A DNA stretch of 64,000 bases from Lottia gigantea (taxonomy: Eukaryota; Mollusca; Gastropoda; Lottiidae): positions 2,483,079-2,547,078 of the forward strand of contig NW_008710049.1 of the NCBI RefSeq assembly GCF_000327385.1. Direction: 5' to 3'. The notes below the pieces were generated by a model. It had not been told where the DNA came from. It saw only the letters and a list, made by a program, of their open reading frames with translations, and made no database searches. Made by a program: the position numbers and the translations under genes. The stretch's first letter is position 1. Each line of letters opens with the position of its first letter. Of this stretch, positions 24,901 to 39,900 are shown piece after piece.

Positions 24901-27900
24901 AGAAAAAAAATCAAAACGTAGACAATAGTTCAGCAGAAACACACCCACTGACTAGTCCCAATCTGAAGAGATACCTATTTTCTGACCTGTTTCGACCATT
25001 TAGTAGTTTTTCTAGAAATCTTCCACGAATACATGTCACGTCTACCCACAGTGTTACAATAGTAGTCTCTAATTACTGATATATAAGGCAATGATAAATA
25101 TGAAACATGCAGTAAAGAGGATATGCTATTTTATATCTTTCTTAATTAAGATCCACAATTAAACAAAAACTCTTAAAGACACTTTGCAACACTTGATAAT
25201 TTGTCAGGAAACGTATAATTAGATGTGATTCTAATGATTATTTGAACCGGGTAACTACTACAGTATCTTATCATTTTTAACTACTTAATACCACTTTTTT
25301 TCTCTTTGAATATCCAGTATCATTACATCATAGGTTTCACACTCAATGCGTTCGGGTTTCGACTATTCCCAGCTGTATTAACTATTGTTTCCTCCTTCAT
25401 AATTACTGCTGTGGGTATGGTATCGGTACACCCGATCCCCTGCCTCTATCAATGAGGGTTCCCTTTCATATAACTTGTTATATTTGATAAAGAGTGAATT
25501 AAAAGGGTATGAAATAGTGTAATGCCCGGATACAAAACGCATCATTTTCAGATGCGTGAATATATAATAATATTACAGTTTTTCACTATCATCATTACAT
25601 CAAAGGGTTTTCATCGTACGGGTCGCAGTTACGTTTAATTTGGACAATATAATACATTAATGTTCCTTTCAGTAGATTATTTAGACCAGATTTATCCACA
25701 TAATCGTATCATCTCATATACACCCCAATATATTCTTATACTTTTACCATTTGAAAACCCTCTATCGTTACATGTTTCTCGTTAAATGTGTTTTGGTTAC
25801 GATTACTAGAAATAATAAATCGATTTCAGATAACACCAGCTTAAACTTGACCGGTGGATTCGTTGACCTAATAACAATAGCGTATTCAATTCATACTTAG
25901 AGGTATGGCTCCAGAGGTTTAAAGGGATGCACGCGTCTAAAAATTTCAGTTATACCTATCATTTTTCCGAATCAAAATCCAGCGTTCGATTGTCATATAA
26001 TGCACCAAAAACTACCGCAACGAGTTAGACTGTCATCAGCTCCGGGGCGTCATTAACCTACTCATTTTATGATATTATGACGTCAAAGGTAATAACAATT
26101 TTGAGATCAACCATCATTACATACTGGTTGGTTCGTAGCGTGAAAAGTTCAAAGCAGCATGACATTTGATCGAATGTCAACGTAAACCTATTTCAATAAT
26201 TATAGTCCCAGAATAGATAAAATTTGATATCGCCTGAAAAAACACCGTATTCTTCTAAAACAATATATATCAATTTCTTACAGATAGGCAAACCGACACG
26301 GAAAACGCGTCTTGTCATTCGTAAATGACTAGTCCCCCGGGCTCTGTGTGCTACAGGTTGTGGACGTGAAATATATCTCGACAATTGGAAATCATTCAAA
26401 TTTTAATTTAATATTCTATATTATATTAGATGTGAATATAATTATAAATGATATCTGTCTGCCTCTTCAATCGTATATCATCATCATCACATCTGAACAA
26501 AATTTACAATTTCAACAGGAATGGCATATTTGAGTTAAAGGGATTTTATAATTTTTTTTACATGTATCGGGGACTCTGATAGCATCAATTTGTACCATTC
26601 CAATTTTCAATCAGAAGTCTGTGGTTCCTGCAATTCCACTAAAAGTGTTTGATGACGTCACACTAAGTATGCTTTATCACCTTGGGTTCCTTACAAATCT
26701 TGTTAATCAATCAATATTCAAGTCATGTTAGAGGCTTGAACAGTGGACAGTAGACCTATCATTACTGACGCAGCCTTAACGTGGACATCATTGCTCATTG
26801 AAAATATTGATTCCACATCATATATCTAATACATGCATATAATATGCTCTATGATAAAATCAATAGATAAAAATCAACGTATTAACAGGTGTATAAAGAA
26901 AGGATAGGAGATGATTAGCGGTGATAAAACATTAAATACCAGTGTTTTCATGATGAATATAATATTGTATCTGTTTGGTACAATCTAACTCACACGACCT
27001 CTCTACATATGTTACACTTTCTGCGTGATATTGACAAAAATATAACAATACCCTCAATATTCTATCTCCTTCAATAGAGTAGAGGTCTTTGTATTCTAAG
27101 TGAAATGGAAGTGATTTAACTTGGTTAATTTGAGTGTAAAGCCAGGTATAAGAGACACAGTAGACATGAAGAACGTGATTCTTCATCATATTTTAACTCT
27201 TCACACCTACATAGCAAATCATCAAACGTCATTGTGACGTCATTGAATATACATTTAAAATATTGGCAATATAAAGAAGAGCATGTGAAATCCTGTAGAT
27301 ACTCTAAAGAATACAATGAAATATGATACATATTTATTGTCTATCATTTATATGATTAATTCAGGGAACTAAACGGACTAAATTAATTGATAGAAAATGC
27401 ATTGAAACAAGCACCTGCTCGCATTACGCATAGATAATGAAATACTTGCTTCCCGTGTATCGAACAGTCATTAAAATATCATTACAATTTGAATATTCAA
27501 TTTTTTAACATAAAATAGGGCAAATAGTTAAGACCACAAATAAATAATACATATGATATACAATACACAATAATTTTACACAACGACTACAAATATAAAG
27601 GAAAGGGAAACTAATTCAAGACTTTATGACTGTATAAATCAGATAAGTTCTTGTCACTAGACGGTGTTTAGTTTAATGATATTTAAAAATTATAATAGGA
27701 TGATTCAAAACGGCGTCTCTTAAACAGAAATAAATTAAAGATGGGGAAAGTCTGATATGTAATATTATAAATATAAAAGATTATTAGTTTTCTGAATTAC
27801 GCCAGCAACAAAACATAAATACATCAACTGAAATTGCAAGGTAAAGAACTCCTCAACAAATACTAAAAAGCTTCGTTTTATGATAAATCGTCGAAATTTT

Positions 27901-30900
27901 TAGAAACCGATAATATATGCCTAGAATAAAACGAAAGTAGTTTTAACTACTAAGAATAATGACTGACCTGTATAACTGTAATATCATACAACATAACTCT
28001 ATACTCTCTTACTAGGCATTCACTAATCTAATAGACACTAGTCATATAACGATTGTTTACAGTGAGGTACCTTCAAATTACAATATAATTTAAACGATTA
28101 CCTGCTTCAGAAGGTAATTTACACAATAACTACCTTGAATCAATACAACTACCAATAGAAACACTCACTCAATCACAATACTAACGCAATTTTTCACTTT
28201 TGCAATGAAGGAGATATTAATTAGAATTCAATATCAGTGTTTAAGATATAATTATTTGTCAATTCGAGAATGAGATATCACTTTCAATGGTATTCATACT
28301 CATAAAGATAGAAAACAAATTAACTTGTCTTAAAAGAGATTTTTTAGTCTCTGCGGCCGTGAGAGTGTTAATCTACACAATAGATTGATAATAATGCATT
28401 GATTAAAGTCAATATATGTCCTTTAAATAATTCACTTGAGAATAGTTGGTATTAGAAAAACTATTAAATGAAACTATCAACTGACAAATATTGTAACAAA
28501 GTCACAATGGACAAAACTGATCAGCATCTGATTGGGTCATGATAACAATGCGACTAGGTTGATTTTCATAGTAAACAAAGAACAAAGGTTGAATTTTAAC
28601 CCAGACAAGGAAAAGTACAATAGCAAGCGATTTGGTCTTAATTAGATGTTTATAAATTTTCTTGCCATTTTTTTACCGTTACTGAGCACATCGTACGTCA
28701 AAGTAAAATTGTTCAAATGATAGTCAAAAGTTTGTACTAGTCCTATCTACGATCTGTCCATTTCCTTAGAACCATAACTCATATCAATATCGATATCGTC
28801 TCTGATAGAATGTAGCTTTAAGTATAAAATGATAGTAACCGTCAGTAGGTATGATAGATCACATGGAAGCTTTGACTCTATTAAAATTTCTATTCTTAAG
28901 ACGTAAACGATAATCTTTGATTTCTAATAAGATTGACTAGATAGTAATGATCGGGAATTAGTTAAGGATATCAAACTAAATAGAAACATGACAATTATAT
29001 TAGAGATATTTTATCTTTACCGTGTCATTGTGTTCTGCACCAGTTTCATTTATATATAAATTTATGCAAAATGACAACGGATTGATAACTATTTAGAACA
29101 GCATTAGTAGTTTCAAATGTTTGTTTACGAAATTTTGGTCAAGAAAAGTACATATTTGAAATATTTTATTGATTTGAAAATTTATTTATAAAAAAATATC
29201 ATTCCAGTCCAAAGTGTTCCATCATTTCAATCATGCTTGATTCTATGAAGGCATTATGCAAACGTTACAAGAAAAACACGCAATGTCCTCGTGTTTCATG
29301 TTTTAATTCCAATTCCTAAAATGTCAAGACAGATTACATAAGAAACAAATGAGACCAGAAGGACGCTAGATAGTTTCCGAGAAATTAGTAGATGTACGAC
29401 TTGTCTGGCTCTCGTGCTATTTTAGTGAAATAACAGTAAAAGATTTCATATTATATAAAAGCGATCACATCCTATTCCTTCATACAATAACAGAAATTAA
29501 AATAAAGAGTTTTACGCCCTACTCTTCTGCACCTGGTTGGGATAATAAACATCATGCTAACTGAGAAATTGCTCATTTAGTTTAGTACCGATCCGGAAGT
29601 ATTTCTTTTCAACTTGTTTTCATCGTCAAAATGACAAGATGACAAAAATATGTACTTAAATTTTGATATTTAAGTTTGCCCACGGCCATCTGAAGGAAAG
29701 GTAAGATATTTCCTATTTGTCATCAATAATAAAATCATTTAATTCCAATGATGAAATAAAATGGCAATAGAGATCCCGTTTCGTTTTTATCGTTCGCAAA
29801 GTTGGCTACATCAGTAACTTAGTAAAATAAATCGTATTAAATGACGATGAGTAATAGCTCAGAGATGTATTTTAATCAGATGGTGATATGATAATTAGAA
29901 TGAAATAATCTATGAATATCCTGTTTATTTACAATCTAGATACAGATGAGTTTTACAGAAGAACGTTCTGTTATTTTATCTAAATATTGTCATATTCCTA
30001 ATGCACCACAGGCCTTTTATATTGACATGGAAGATATGATATAACCATTTTAATACGGATGTTACTACAAACTTTATATACAAATATATCTTTGTGTAAT
30101 CATCCTAGAATATTACAATCTGGTAATGAGATCTATTTCGACATGAAGTGAAGAAAGTCGTTATTCATATTTCAACAGTGATGTGTTGTAACTTTTTGGT
30201 CAACAATTAAAAAATTTGAGCGAGTTACAAGTATTTGAGAATTTTTCCTAGTGACAATATTGATAAACCGTAAGATACGTTATCCTGTAAAACAGACGTA
30301 ACGGACAGCGCTTTCGTGAGTCGGTTTAGTGTTGGCTTACTACCCGTAATATCTAAAGCGAAAAAAAGATATCAAAATTATTTATGTACTTCTTTAAGGA
30401 CATACATCATGGCGTTGTCCGTCTTCCTTAGTCTCACAAAATAAACACCTTATTTCTAGAGTTTGTAATAATTTGATTTTGTTTTTCCGACACAATAGTT
30501 ATCACATCAATAACACGTACGTTATTGACATTTCTCTGTACTTTTAGTTAAAAATAAACAGCGCAGTGCATATTTGAGACTATAAAACTAACAAGACTAT
30601 AAGGAATGACTTTATTCCATTGGGTGTGTCAGAATTATCTCCTAATTGACGGAAATTATGTCCCGATTATTTCAGACAATTGTCTTTAAGACTGAAAATA
30701 GTTAAAAGGATATTATTAAGACACGATGTGGTGATATTGTTAGCTTGTGGACATATTGTAGTTATTATTGTAGATTGTACGCATATAACCCAAGGTAGAA
30801 TAGCAATGACATGATTCAGGTCTTCAACATGGTGACAGCACAGAAATAAACAGAATCTAAATAAAACGCTATTGTGATATATGTTATTACACCCCACCGT

Positions 30901-33900
30901 ATATGGAGTTTCTTCCTAACCATATCTTAATCATTGCCTATATACTTTTGAGCACAAAATTGCACATCAAAATATCTAATTTTAAAGAGCTCATCTAATG
31001 CTGCCAGAGTTTTTTCAGAACGTCATCACAGATGGCATTTAATTCATACCGTATATAATGCATATTATTAAATAACTGGGTATTATGCTAATCTCCCCTT
31101 GTATACAGAAAAGAACCCCACCATTGCTTATAAAAAAATAGATAAAGAAATAAGTAGATATAAATAATAACAGAAGATAATCTGTTATCATCGAAGTTAT
31201 TACATGTTGTATATCGAAGACATGGTCTGATAACGGACTATTATGTTAAACTATAGATACGCTCGTCTTTTATCTATCTACAAGATTAAACTTATATAGG
31301 ACTATAGACAACCTCACGAGACAATTAGTCAGAATATATAAATCAGAAGTCTGACATCACTTCAACCTTAATGATTTTTATATAAAACCACTGAAATATC
31401 TGATACACATTCAAGCTGACGATTTGACAATGAAATTCGCTTTGCAGTCAGATGTTCTGAGAGAGAGTTGCTGCTCTCTGCCTTGCTAATGATAAGCGCT
31501 AAGAGCCATATCATAGAAACGGTAACGATTGGAAATCCCAGCATCAGAAATAGCGTAGACCATATCTATCACAAGTCTTATACATACAAAATATTGTTAA
31601 AAATAAATGTCATTGTAGTAATTTGCATCAGTCCAGAGATATCATAAACTCTGAAAAAAATGATGCGTAAAATCATAACGATAATCTGAGACCTCATAAT
31701 AACAATTGACGATATCCTATAATATTGATGATAATTTCATAGAAAAATATACTGAATTTAGTAAAATATGATAGAGAAGTACATACGGATTGAAAATTTA
31801 CCGACATTGCCACGTAATGATGTTAGCAGCACAGAGAAAGAGACAGGCGTGAGAACATAACATAGATGTAACTTAAAACATAATATCTCTAACTCATCTG
31901 TTAAAATAGAACAACCACTGGTTAGAAATATAGACAACATAACCACTGTCTTCTGACTCCATATAGACAGATAAACATATCTTAATTAAAATATACTAAT
32001 TAATAAAATTACATTACCCTCACTTGTAGCACTGTAGATAGCTGTGACATTATTCTAAACACTTAACGAAGATACAAACTATTTTGATTATGACACTCAA
32101 AGTTCAAGACTAAAATCTTGTCGATGTGCAAACGTCAATCTTGTCTTTTTTCAACATGAAAACTGAAGCGGCAGAATATCAAATTTCCGTCAACATATTC
32201 TCGAATCTATTAATGTTAGATAGAAAGGAAGCTCTTTTTAAACATTGGTAGGAAGATGACAATATGGCGTGTTACAGGATAATAGATATTCCTTAAATGT
32301 CATTAAAAAGACAATTCTTAGAATTATATTGCCCTATTTACAATCGTAAAATAATGAACACCAATCAAATCTCATCATGCTCTCAATTCTTTCTTTAGAA
32401 ATTAATTCGTTTTAGACTATACTTTAGAAAATAACAATTAAGAAATTCGAAATAAAAATCGATAATTATATAAATTTTTCATTTCATGGATAAGCAAATT
32501 TTAACTCACTCAAAAAAGAGTCAGGATATAGCCAGTTGAAACGACATCGGTTATATCAGATGACAAATCAATGACATTACTTATCGTATGATGTTATTTG
32601 CAAAACAATTCATTTAGTTTTTATATCAAATTATTGCATCCAGACTAGGATATGAAACGGTATTTTAAAATCTTTCTCATTACAGGTCAATCCGAATGAG
32701 TGACAGGATGCCAACAGGTATGACCAGGATAGCATGATACTGCATGTATGTGTGAAATTTGGATGATAACAGTTTGATTATCTCGAGATAAAATGACATC
32801 TTTCGAGAGAAAAAATGATGCAAACTAAGATATAATCCCTTGAGTTTTGCACTTCAAAAATATTCTAATGAGCCATATCTGACGAAAATTGTTAAAGTCG
32901 TAACACTTGGAAAAGCCGTACAAATTCTTATCTTAAATTGGAAAGATGGCCATTAAGGTTAAGGATGATGTCAGCTTGTAATTTCAAATAAGGATATACC
33001 AACTTATCATCCTCCATATTGTATGATACCAGGTTGTCATTCTCTTGTAATTAGTCATATTTCAACACCTTTAAAAGTCTGCCAAGATACTGATCTCAAC
33101 AAGATTCCGACAGATCACTCTAATATACGGTGAAAGCAATTGTGCTTTTAAGACAGTTTTCCACAAACTAGAGGAGGATGTGTACATTTCTTACTTTAAG
33201 CCGGTGAATATATATACTGTTGATAATGAGAACAAGATGACATCTTCCTTTGTTGCACTTATACATACGATTTCATTTATCTCTTTCTCTAATACCTCTT
33301 TGGGCGATTTATCGTTGTAAACGAAGTTTAAACTGGTGTTGAGGTACTTGATAAATCGAAATGAACGTGATAATAATGAATTGCGCTTTAAAGACAAAGG
33401 CCTGTCTACCATCGATTACTAATCTTTCTCTATTCCTCTACTGAAATCTCAACATCCATGAAAACGTACGAGACATAAGGGAAAATATCGTAAGCAGATT
33501 TGAGGCTACAGGTATAGTCTATACATGTATATTTCACATAAATTCACGCATACCCACAGAGTAAATTACTTGAGTCAAATAAGAGATGATCTTATCAATT
33601 CCAGAAAGCTGACAAACGAACCTTTTGTTTTAGAAAAGGTTTCGTTTCGTTGCGAAATCGATTGGTTGAATCAGCAAACAGAATCATCCTTTTGTAACGG
33701 GTAACGACTTGCTTATTAAACGCACGCAGATGTCACGTTCGATTGCATTTGCCAATTTGTCTTTATGCTATAATACCCTCACAGATAACAATAGTGACAA
33801 TTAGGTTATGATGCCAACAATGATGCCTTTCAAGTGTCGCATCTTTTAAGTATATGTATGTTCATGCAAAGCGAACATAGTTTGAATATAGCTAGGAAGA

Positions 33901-36900
33901 AAGATACAATCGGTTCATCTAATTGCACTTATTTGTTTATAAAAGAATCGTGAATTATAGATGTAACTGAAAACATAATTTGTAAATATCGTGAGTGAAA
34001 GTTGAAAACTGTTCATGACAAGTGGATATTGGTTCCAATTATAATTTATATGAAGCACTTAATCCCTTTAGATTCTAAATGATTTTCCAGACTAACACGA
34101 CACTTTGACGTATTTTGTCTTTTCATCTGGACAATTACTAGTAGATCATGAAATTTAGAAAGAAAAAATAAGAGAAAATTTACAGTAACAAAGGTTACAG
34201 AAATACATACATCAAGTTTCAAACGAGTAACAGAAGCCGTTTTGAGCAACAAATGGCTACAAGATAACCCCCTCCCCCCCCCCTCAAAAACTGAGGCCAA
34301 ATAAACCCAAAATATTACTGTAGATATACAAAAGCGAGTACAATCTAACAATGATGCTTTTTGATTGAGAAATGTTGAAATTGCGAGATTTCCGGTTAGA
34401 TAACTATGATCTTCCATGTATTAGCGAATAGTTTCATACATTTGAACGAGATCTAATTTAATCTTAAAACTAACATAGAATTTCAAAGGTAATTAACCCA
34501 ATGCCCAGACAAGGTGCTAGATTCCATCGCTTCCGATCCTCCTGTAAGAAAGATATATGGAAGTTAAATATTGATCTGCGAGACTTAGTCCAATAAATAG
34601 ATGGTGATCGGATGGTCGGCTATTACGTAATCGTGTTACCGAACTAAATTGGTCCCAGATGATTGCTTATTTATAACAATACAAATTTTAGTTTTAACTC
34701 ACCCATTGTACGCAGAGTTATCGAACTTGAATTACACAGCGTTACCATGTTAATAAGATTGAGTGACATTTATTATTGATACGTTTACACTAAATATCTG
34801 GCTAGTCTCGACTCAGTAATTACTTAGAAATAAAACAACAAATGTGCGCAGGCGAGTTCTGTGAAGTTCTTTTTGAAGAAAGAAAATGATGGTATTCAAA
34901 GTAAAAAACGGACAGAAATTGCACACAGGTCGTGACCTATTACATAATGTATTAAGAAAGGATATGAGATATATAGACACACGTAATATGCCTTATGTTT
35001 TACATTTACATAATGCTGTCTTGTTGTTTACACTGGTTTTATAGTCAACGCCTTGATCCCTCAAGTGCAACCGGCTGCTTTAACTTGTCATATAAACTGT
35101 GTGTACAGATAGGACAGTTCTACACAGACACATTCCGATTGGTATATACTCGTGATTACATCTTCCATCAACATCACACACGCACCATCGTTAATTACAT
35201 ACTTTTTATACTCGAGATTTCCTTAACTAGATTTATTTACTTATCTCAGTTTGTATCGTATGTAGAATAGAATACATGTACCTATGATCATCTGATCTCT
35301 GCGCACATCGTCTAGAATTCAAACCCAGTGGCTTAGGGGAATGAGATGATCCACATTTTTGTAACTCTCTAAAGTGAATGACGAGTAGAAAGGCTCAAGA
35401 GAATTGTCATCTTGTGTTCTGAAATATAGTATAGCCAATCGTTTATCTATTCTGTGCACTTGTTATATACATCGTCCATTCCCAGAAATGCTAGTGCTCT
35501 CCTTTGCAACAAATGGCCGAAATAAAGATATAAAACATAAACAAGTCTATTCTATATGTGGCAGTGACGCCGATGATTATGGACACACGCGGATTTGAAG
35601 GCTCAAATTTCTGTGAATACTTTTACTGATTGGCTTAGCTAAAAAAACTTCCCGTTTTTCGAGAATAAGGTATGACCGGTCTGATGTCTTTCTGCCGACT
35701 GCCGACCGCCGACAGGAAACTATCCAAATTAAACTCGAGTCTATATTCATACGTTGGTTTAGTCAATTGAACTAATTGATTGCCCCTCCATTATAACGAC
35801 TGTATCATGAGAAATAAATTAGTATATGAACATTTGTGTACATCAAAATACAAAATATGCAGTGCGTTAGCGCGTAACTGATAGCAAGACTAGTAGTCAA
35901 TTAAATCAATCAATTTACAGCCCATGTTTGATGATGACAAGAATTTATTCACAAAAGAAATTTCTATTTCATACTTCATATATTATTATCATATAGGTAG
36001 GTATCTGTCGACGACGTTTGAAAGGTATTATATCTTAAATCGGTCAAGAAATTAACTTTATTGATCACTTTGAACAGGCTGATGCAAATTATAATCAGAA
36101 AACATGTGTCCTGCAGCCATTGACCTAGTAATTATTACAAAATGGTCAAATCCTCTGGAGGGATCAATTTTACAGTCTACAAGAAAGGAATGTCGTCTAA
36201 ACATTTACTTATAGTTGAATTTATTTAGAACAGAAAAGACCTCCCGTCACGTAGGATTGATTTCGTTTCGGTACAAGGAAGACATCGGTTAAGATAAAAT
36301 ATCACACGGTCTGGTTGAAATACGGTGATTATAAAGTAATGAAATAATATAAGATAAAAGCCTGGAAGCTAAGTGAACGTGAAATGGTGTCCATGTTGAT
36401 AAACCCGGGCTCTCTGAAGATTAAACTAAAGTATGATTATCAATAAACCCCTATCAATATGGTTATCACTATTTAAATCGCTTTGGCAGAGTATCATTTA
36501 AAGGATCAAGTAATATGCTTATTAGGAATACAGCTGAATTATTTGGAGCATAACCCTTTCCAAAATATAGTTTTCGGTTTAATCTTTGGAAGTACACCCG
36601 ATCAATTCACAAACGGAAAGGCAAATTCAAAATTCAAACGTCGCCACCTTTACCTTCCAAGGAAAACCAATCTGTTTTTTTTTATTATTATAAACGTTGG
36701 AAAGTTCTGGAGTTCCGTTAAAGCATTTTTAATATTAAAGAGTTTTTACAAGTTACTATTCTTTTGCGTGACTAATAAATAATTGAAGTTTTACGCCATA
36801 CTGTTCTTGATCTGATTGCGCTACAAGACTGATTGATTTTCTGAAATTACGACTAAATTTCTTGGAATATTTAGTAATTTTTCACGACATGTCTCTGATG

Positions 36901-39900
36901 TATGTATAATCGTATGAAAAGCAGGGTGAAATAAAAAACGACAAGAATGAATCAATCTACTGTGTTGACATGCTATTAATTGACAAGCGCAGTCAGTATT
37001 ACATCGGTCAAATCAAGAAAGTGTTATGTACATAAAATAATTGGAAATGTGTCCAACAAGAGGTTGCTTAGGGCAAACTCTGTGATGTTTTAGGAGTAAA
37101 TGTAAGGTTATAATATCGTGCTATATTGATTATAGGTTGAAGACAGATAAGCTCACTTACGGTTAAATTCGATATTCTCGTTCTTTGCAATGGTCTACGA
37201 GATAGCATCCTAAAAACGTCCTCGATCAGTACCTCTATAACGTCAACTATACGTTGACGGTGCTACGACCACTTTCCAAAGACAAGTATCTTGCAATGTC
37301 TATTGAAGTGTTGAGAACCGACTATTATTTTGTGATAGGCTGTTTTTAGTCTAATGTGTCATCTACTCGGTACACGACACCTATCTTCATACAAACCTTA
37401 CAACAATGACCGTCCTAATAATAACAAAGTCAAATTTTATTGTTTTCAGCTAAAATGTAGAAAATGTCCTAAAAGCCATAACGGCTGGTATCGTTTAGAC
37501 TAGATGAAACAAAGAGGCGAACTATCGTCTGCTAGTCGTGTGAGAGCTAATCTTGACAACGCCCGCCACAATCATCGCCATATGCAGATAGAACCAGCCG
37601 TTACCCACATACAACCTATTTATATTCCACGTTTTAAAAGACCAGTGGATCTGTATGCGATTTCCACATTAAAATTTAAACCTGCTTTTGATTAACGTAA
37701 GATGACATTATGGTGAAAAGAAATGCGCTAGGGAGAAACTTGTCACGTGAGGTGTGTCTCTAGTGCAGTTTCTAATAAATTCAACACACATCCATTCACA
37801 GTTTAGTCTGTTTAGAATATATTACATACTGTATGCTTTGGGCTATGGTTACACAATTGAAGATACTACAGGTTCTACTTAGAGGCACATTAAAACTTTA
37901 CTTCTCTCTAATTATTCACTTGAACAACTCACGGAACCCATTTATTTACAAGTAGAATTCGGCAAAATGAAAATATGAAATCGGGTTAGTCTTATTAAAA
38001 AGTCTTCTTCTGCGGTAGTGATGACTTTGAAAAACTTCTTTTTCACATTTTTTACAGGGACAATACAAAAAGACACGTCCCTTTAATCTGCCAAATACAT
38101 AAAACTAAAAACACATGCGCTCGACTTGTTATCGTAATATGTGGTTAATTTAAATATATACTGACATGTATTCTTCCGCTTGTCTTTTGTCTTGAACACG
38201 TTTTAATACCTACACAATGACGTCAGCTAATGCATTAGGTTGACCCTATGCATTTTTCATATCGACGAGATTTCCATTTGAAAACCAACCAACAATTATA
38301 TGAACAATAGGTATGAACATCTCGACAAACACTTAGAAATGTACAAAATCGATATATTTCAAGACATTGCATTCAAAAGACATTAACAAACAAGCTAATC
38401 GATCTATAGGAAAATAACCAATAAGTTAAGAATAATTTGCATGGAACGTTTAAGTATCCTAACACAATGTTCCCCAAACCATCTAAATCTGAAGGTTAAA
38501 GTTATACCAACATTATTGGAAAGAAACTTCTGCAATCGAGTCAAGACGTTTCTAGTAATTAGACCTTGAACATTACAACCCCCGTAGTAAGCATAATAGA
38601 TATTTCCCCATTTTCCCCTATTTTATATATATATATATATAAACAAACTGTCCAAAATTAAACAACGACTAGAATAATAATTGTTTCAAGTTCCTGAATG
38701 GAATAAGATGATAGTGATGATAAGGGAAAGACACGCTCTGTTCTTAGGCTGCATACACAGTAAACTTTGATTAGCACGCTAGAAATTTACTGAAAACATT
38801 TAAAATGTGATACAACAATGCTATCTATTTGGGTTGAGCGATGACTGACTGATTGATATCAGCCAGTGATCGCAACTCATTCTGATGTTACAAACCAATA
38901 CACGACATCTCAAACAGTGATCTAAAACTGCACTTGACATTAAATAAAGCGTAATAAACGAGCTGCAAATTTCCCAAATATTTCCACAAAATGCGATATA
39001 CCAACTTTAAAGAAGGTAAATAAACTGGTAGCCGTACTATCTGAATACCTAAACTAAATATAACTTCTATTACACACGTCTTATTGATGAGTCCACGTAT
39101 CTACCCAGATAAACTCGCCGATTTCAATGTTGATGAGAAAATAACTTCACGACCATCTGTGAAACCGGCTAAATTTATGACACGGGATGTCCTAGATAAT
39201 GATTTCAATGATCGTTATATTGGAATTAACGAACATCAGCCGGATAAAGAGTGGTCTAATGCGAGAGGCTATATTGGATAGTGGACAGTACTAAGTTCCA
39301 TTAGGAAGACAAAAGCTGCCATGAGTTTAAAACTCTAAAGACAACATCAGCATCAGATGACACAGTCAGAGTCGAACACTGTTAGCGGTCTACTCTCATT
39401 TCATCCCTACAAATAGTACTACGTTTTGTGATCTCCTAAAGCTATAAGTGTCAAACAAAAGTAAAAAAATGTTAGTTGATCATTGGCTATTAGATGTTTT
39501 GCAATCATGTTTAAGTTCGTGTATTAATGTCTGAATAGAATCCAATCATGTTTAAGTTCGTGTATTAATGTCTGAATAGATTTCAATCATGTTTAAGTTC
39601 AAGTATTAATGTCTGAATAGATTTCAATCATGTTTAAGTTCAAGTCTGAATAGAATTCAATCATGTTATAGTTCATGTATTAATGTCTGAATAGAATTCA
39701 ATCATGTTATAGTTTATGTATTAATGTCTGAATAGATTTCAATCATGTTGAAGTTCATGTATTAATGTCTGAATATATTTCAATCATGTTATAGTTCACG
39801 TATTACTGTCTGAATATAATTCAATCATGTTATAGTTCATGTATTAATGTCTGAATAGAATTCAATCATGTTATAGTTCACGAATTAATGTCTGAATATA

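Noticed and set aside
34046-34417. 123-codon minus-strand ORF in intron 1
   Set aside because: Composition is Leu/Phe/Ser-rich with a low-complexity stretch from a C-run at 34268-34283. I see no domain and no splice pair that fits the host gene's phase-0 junction.
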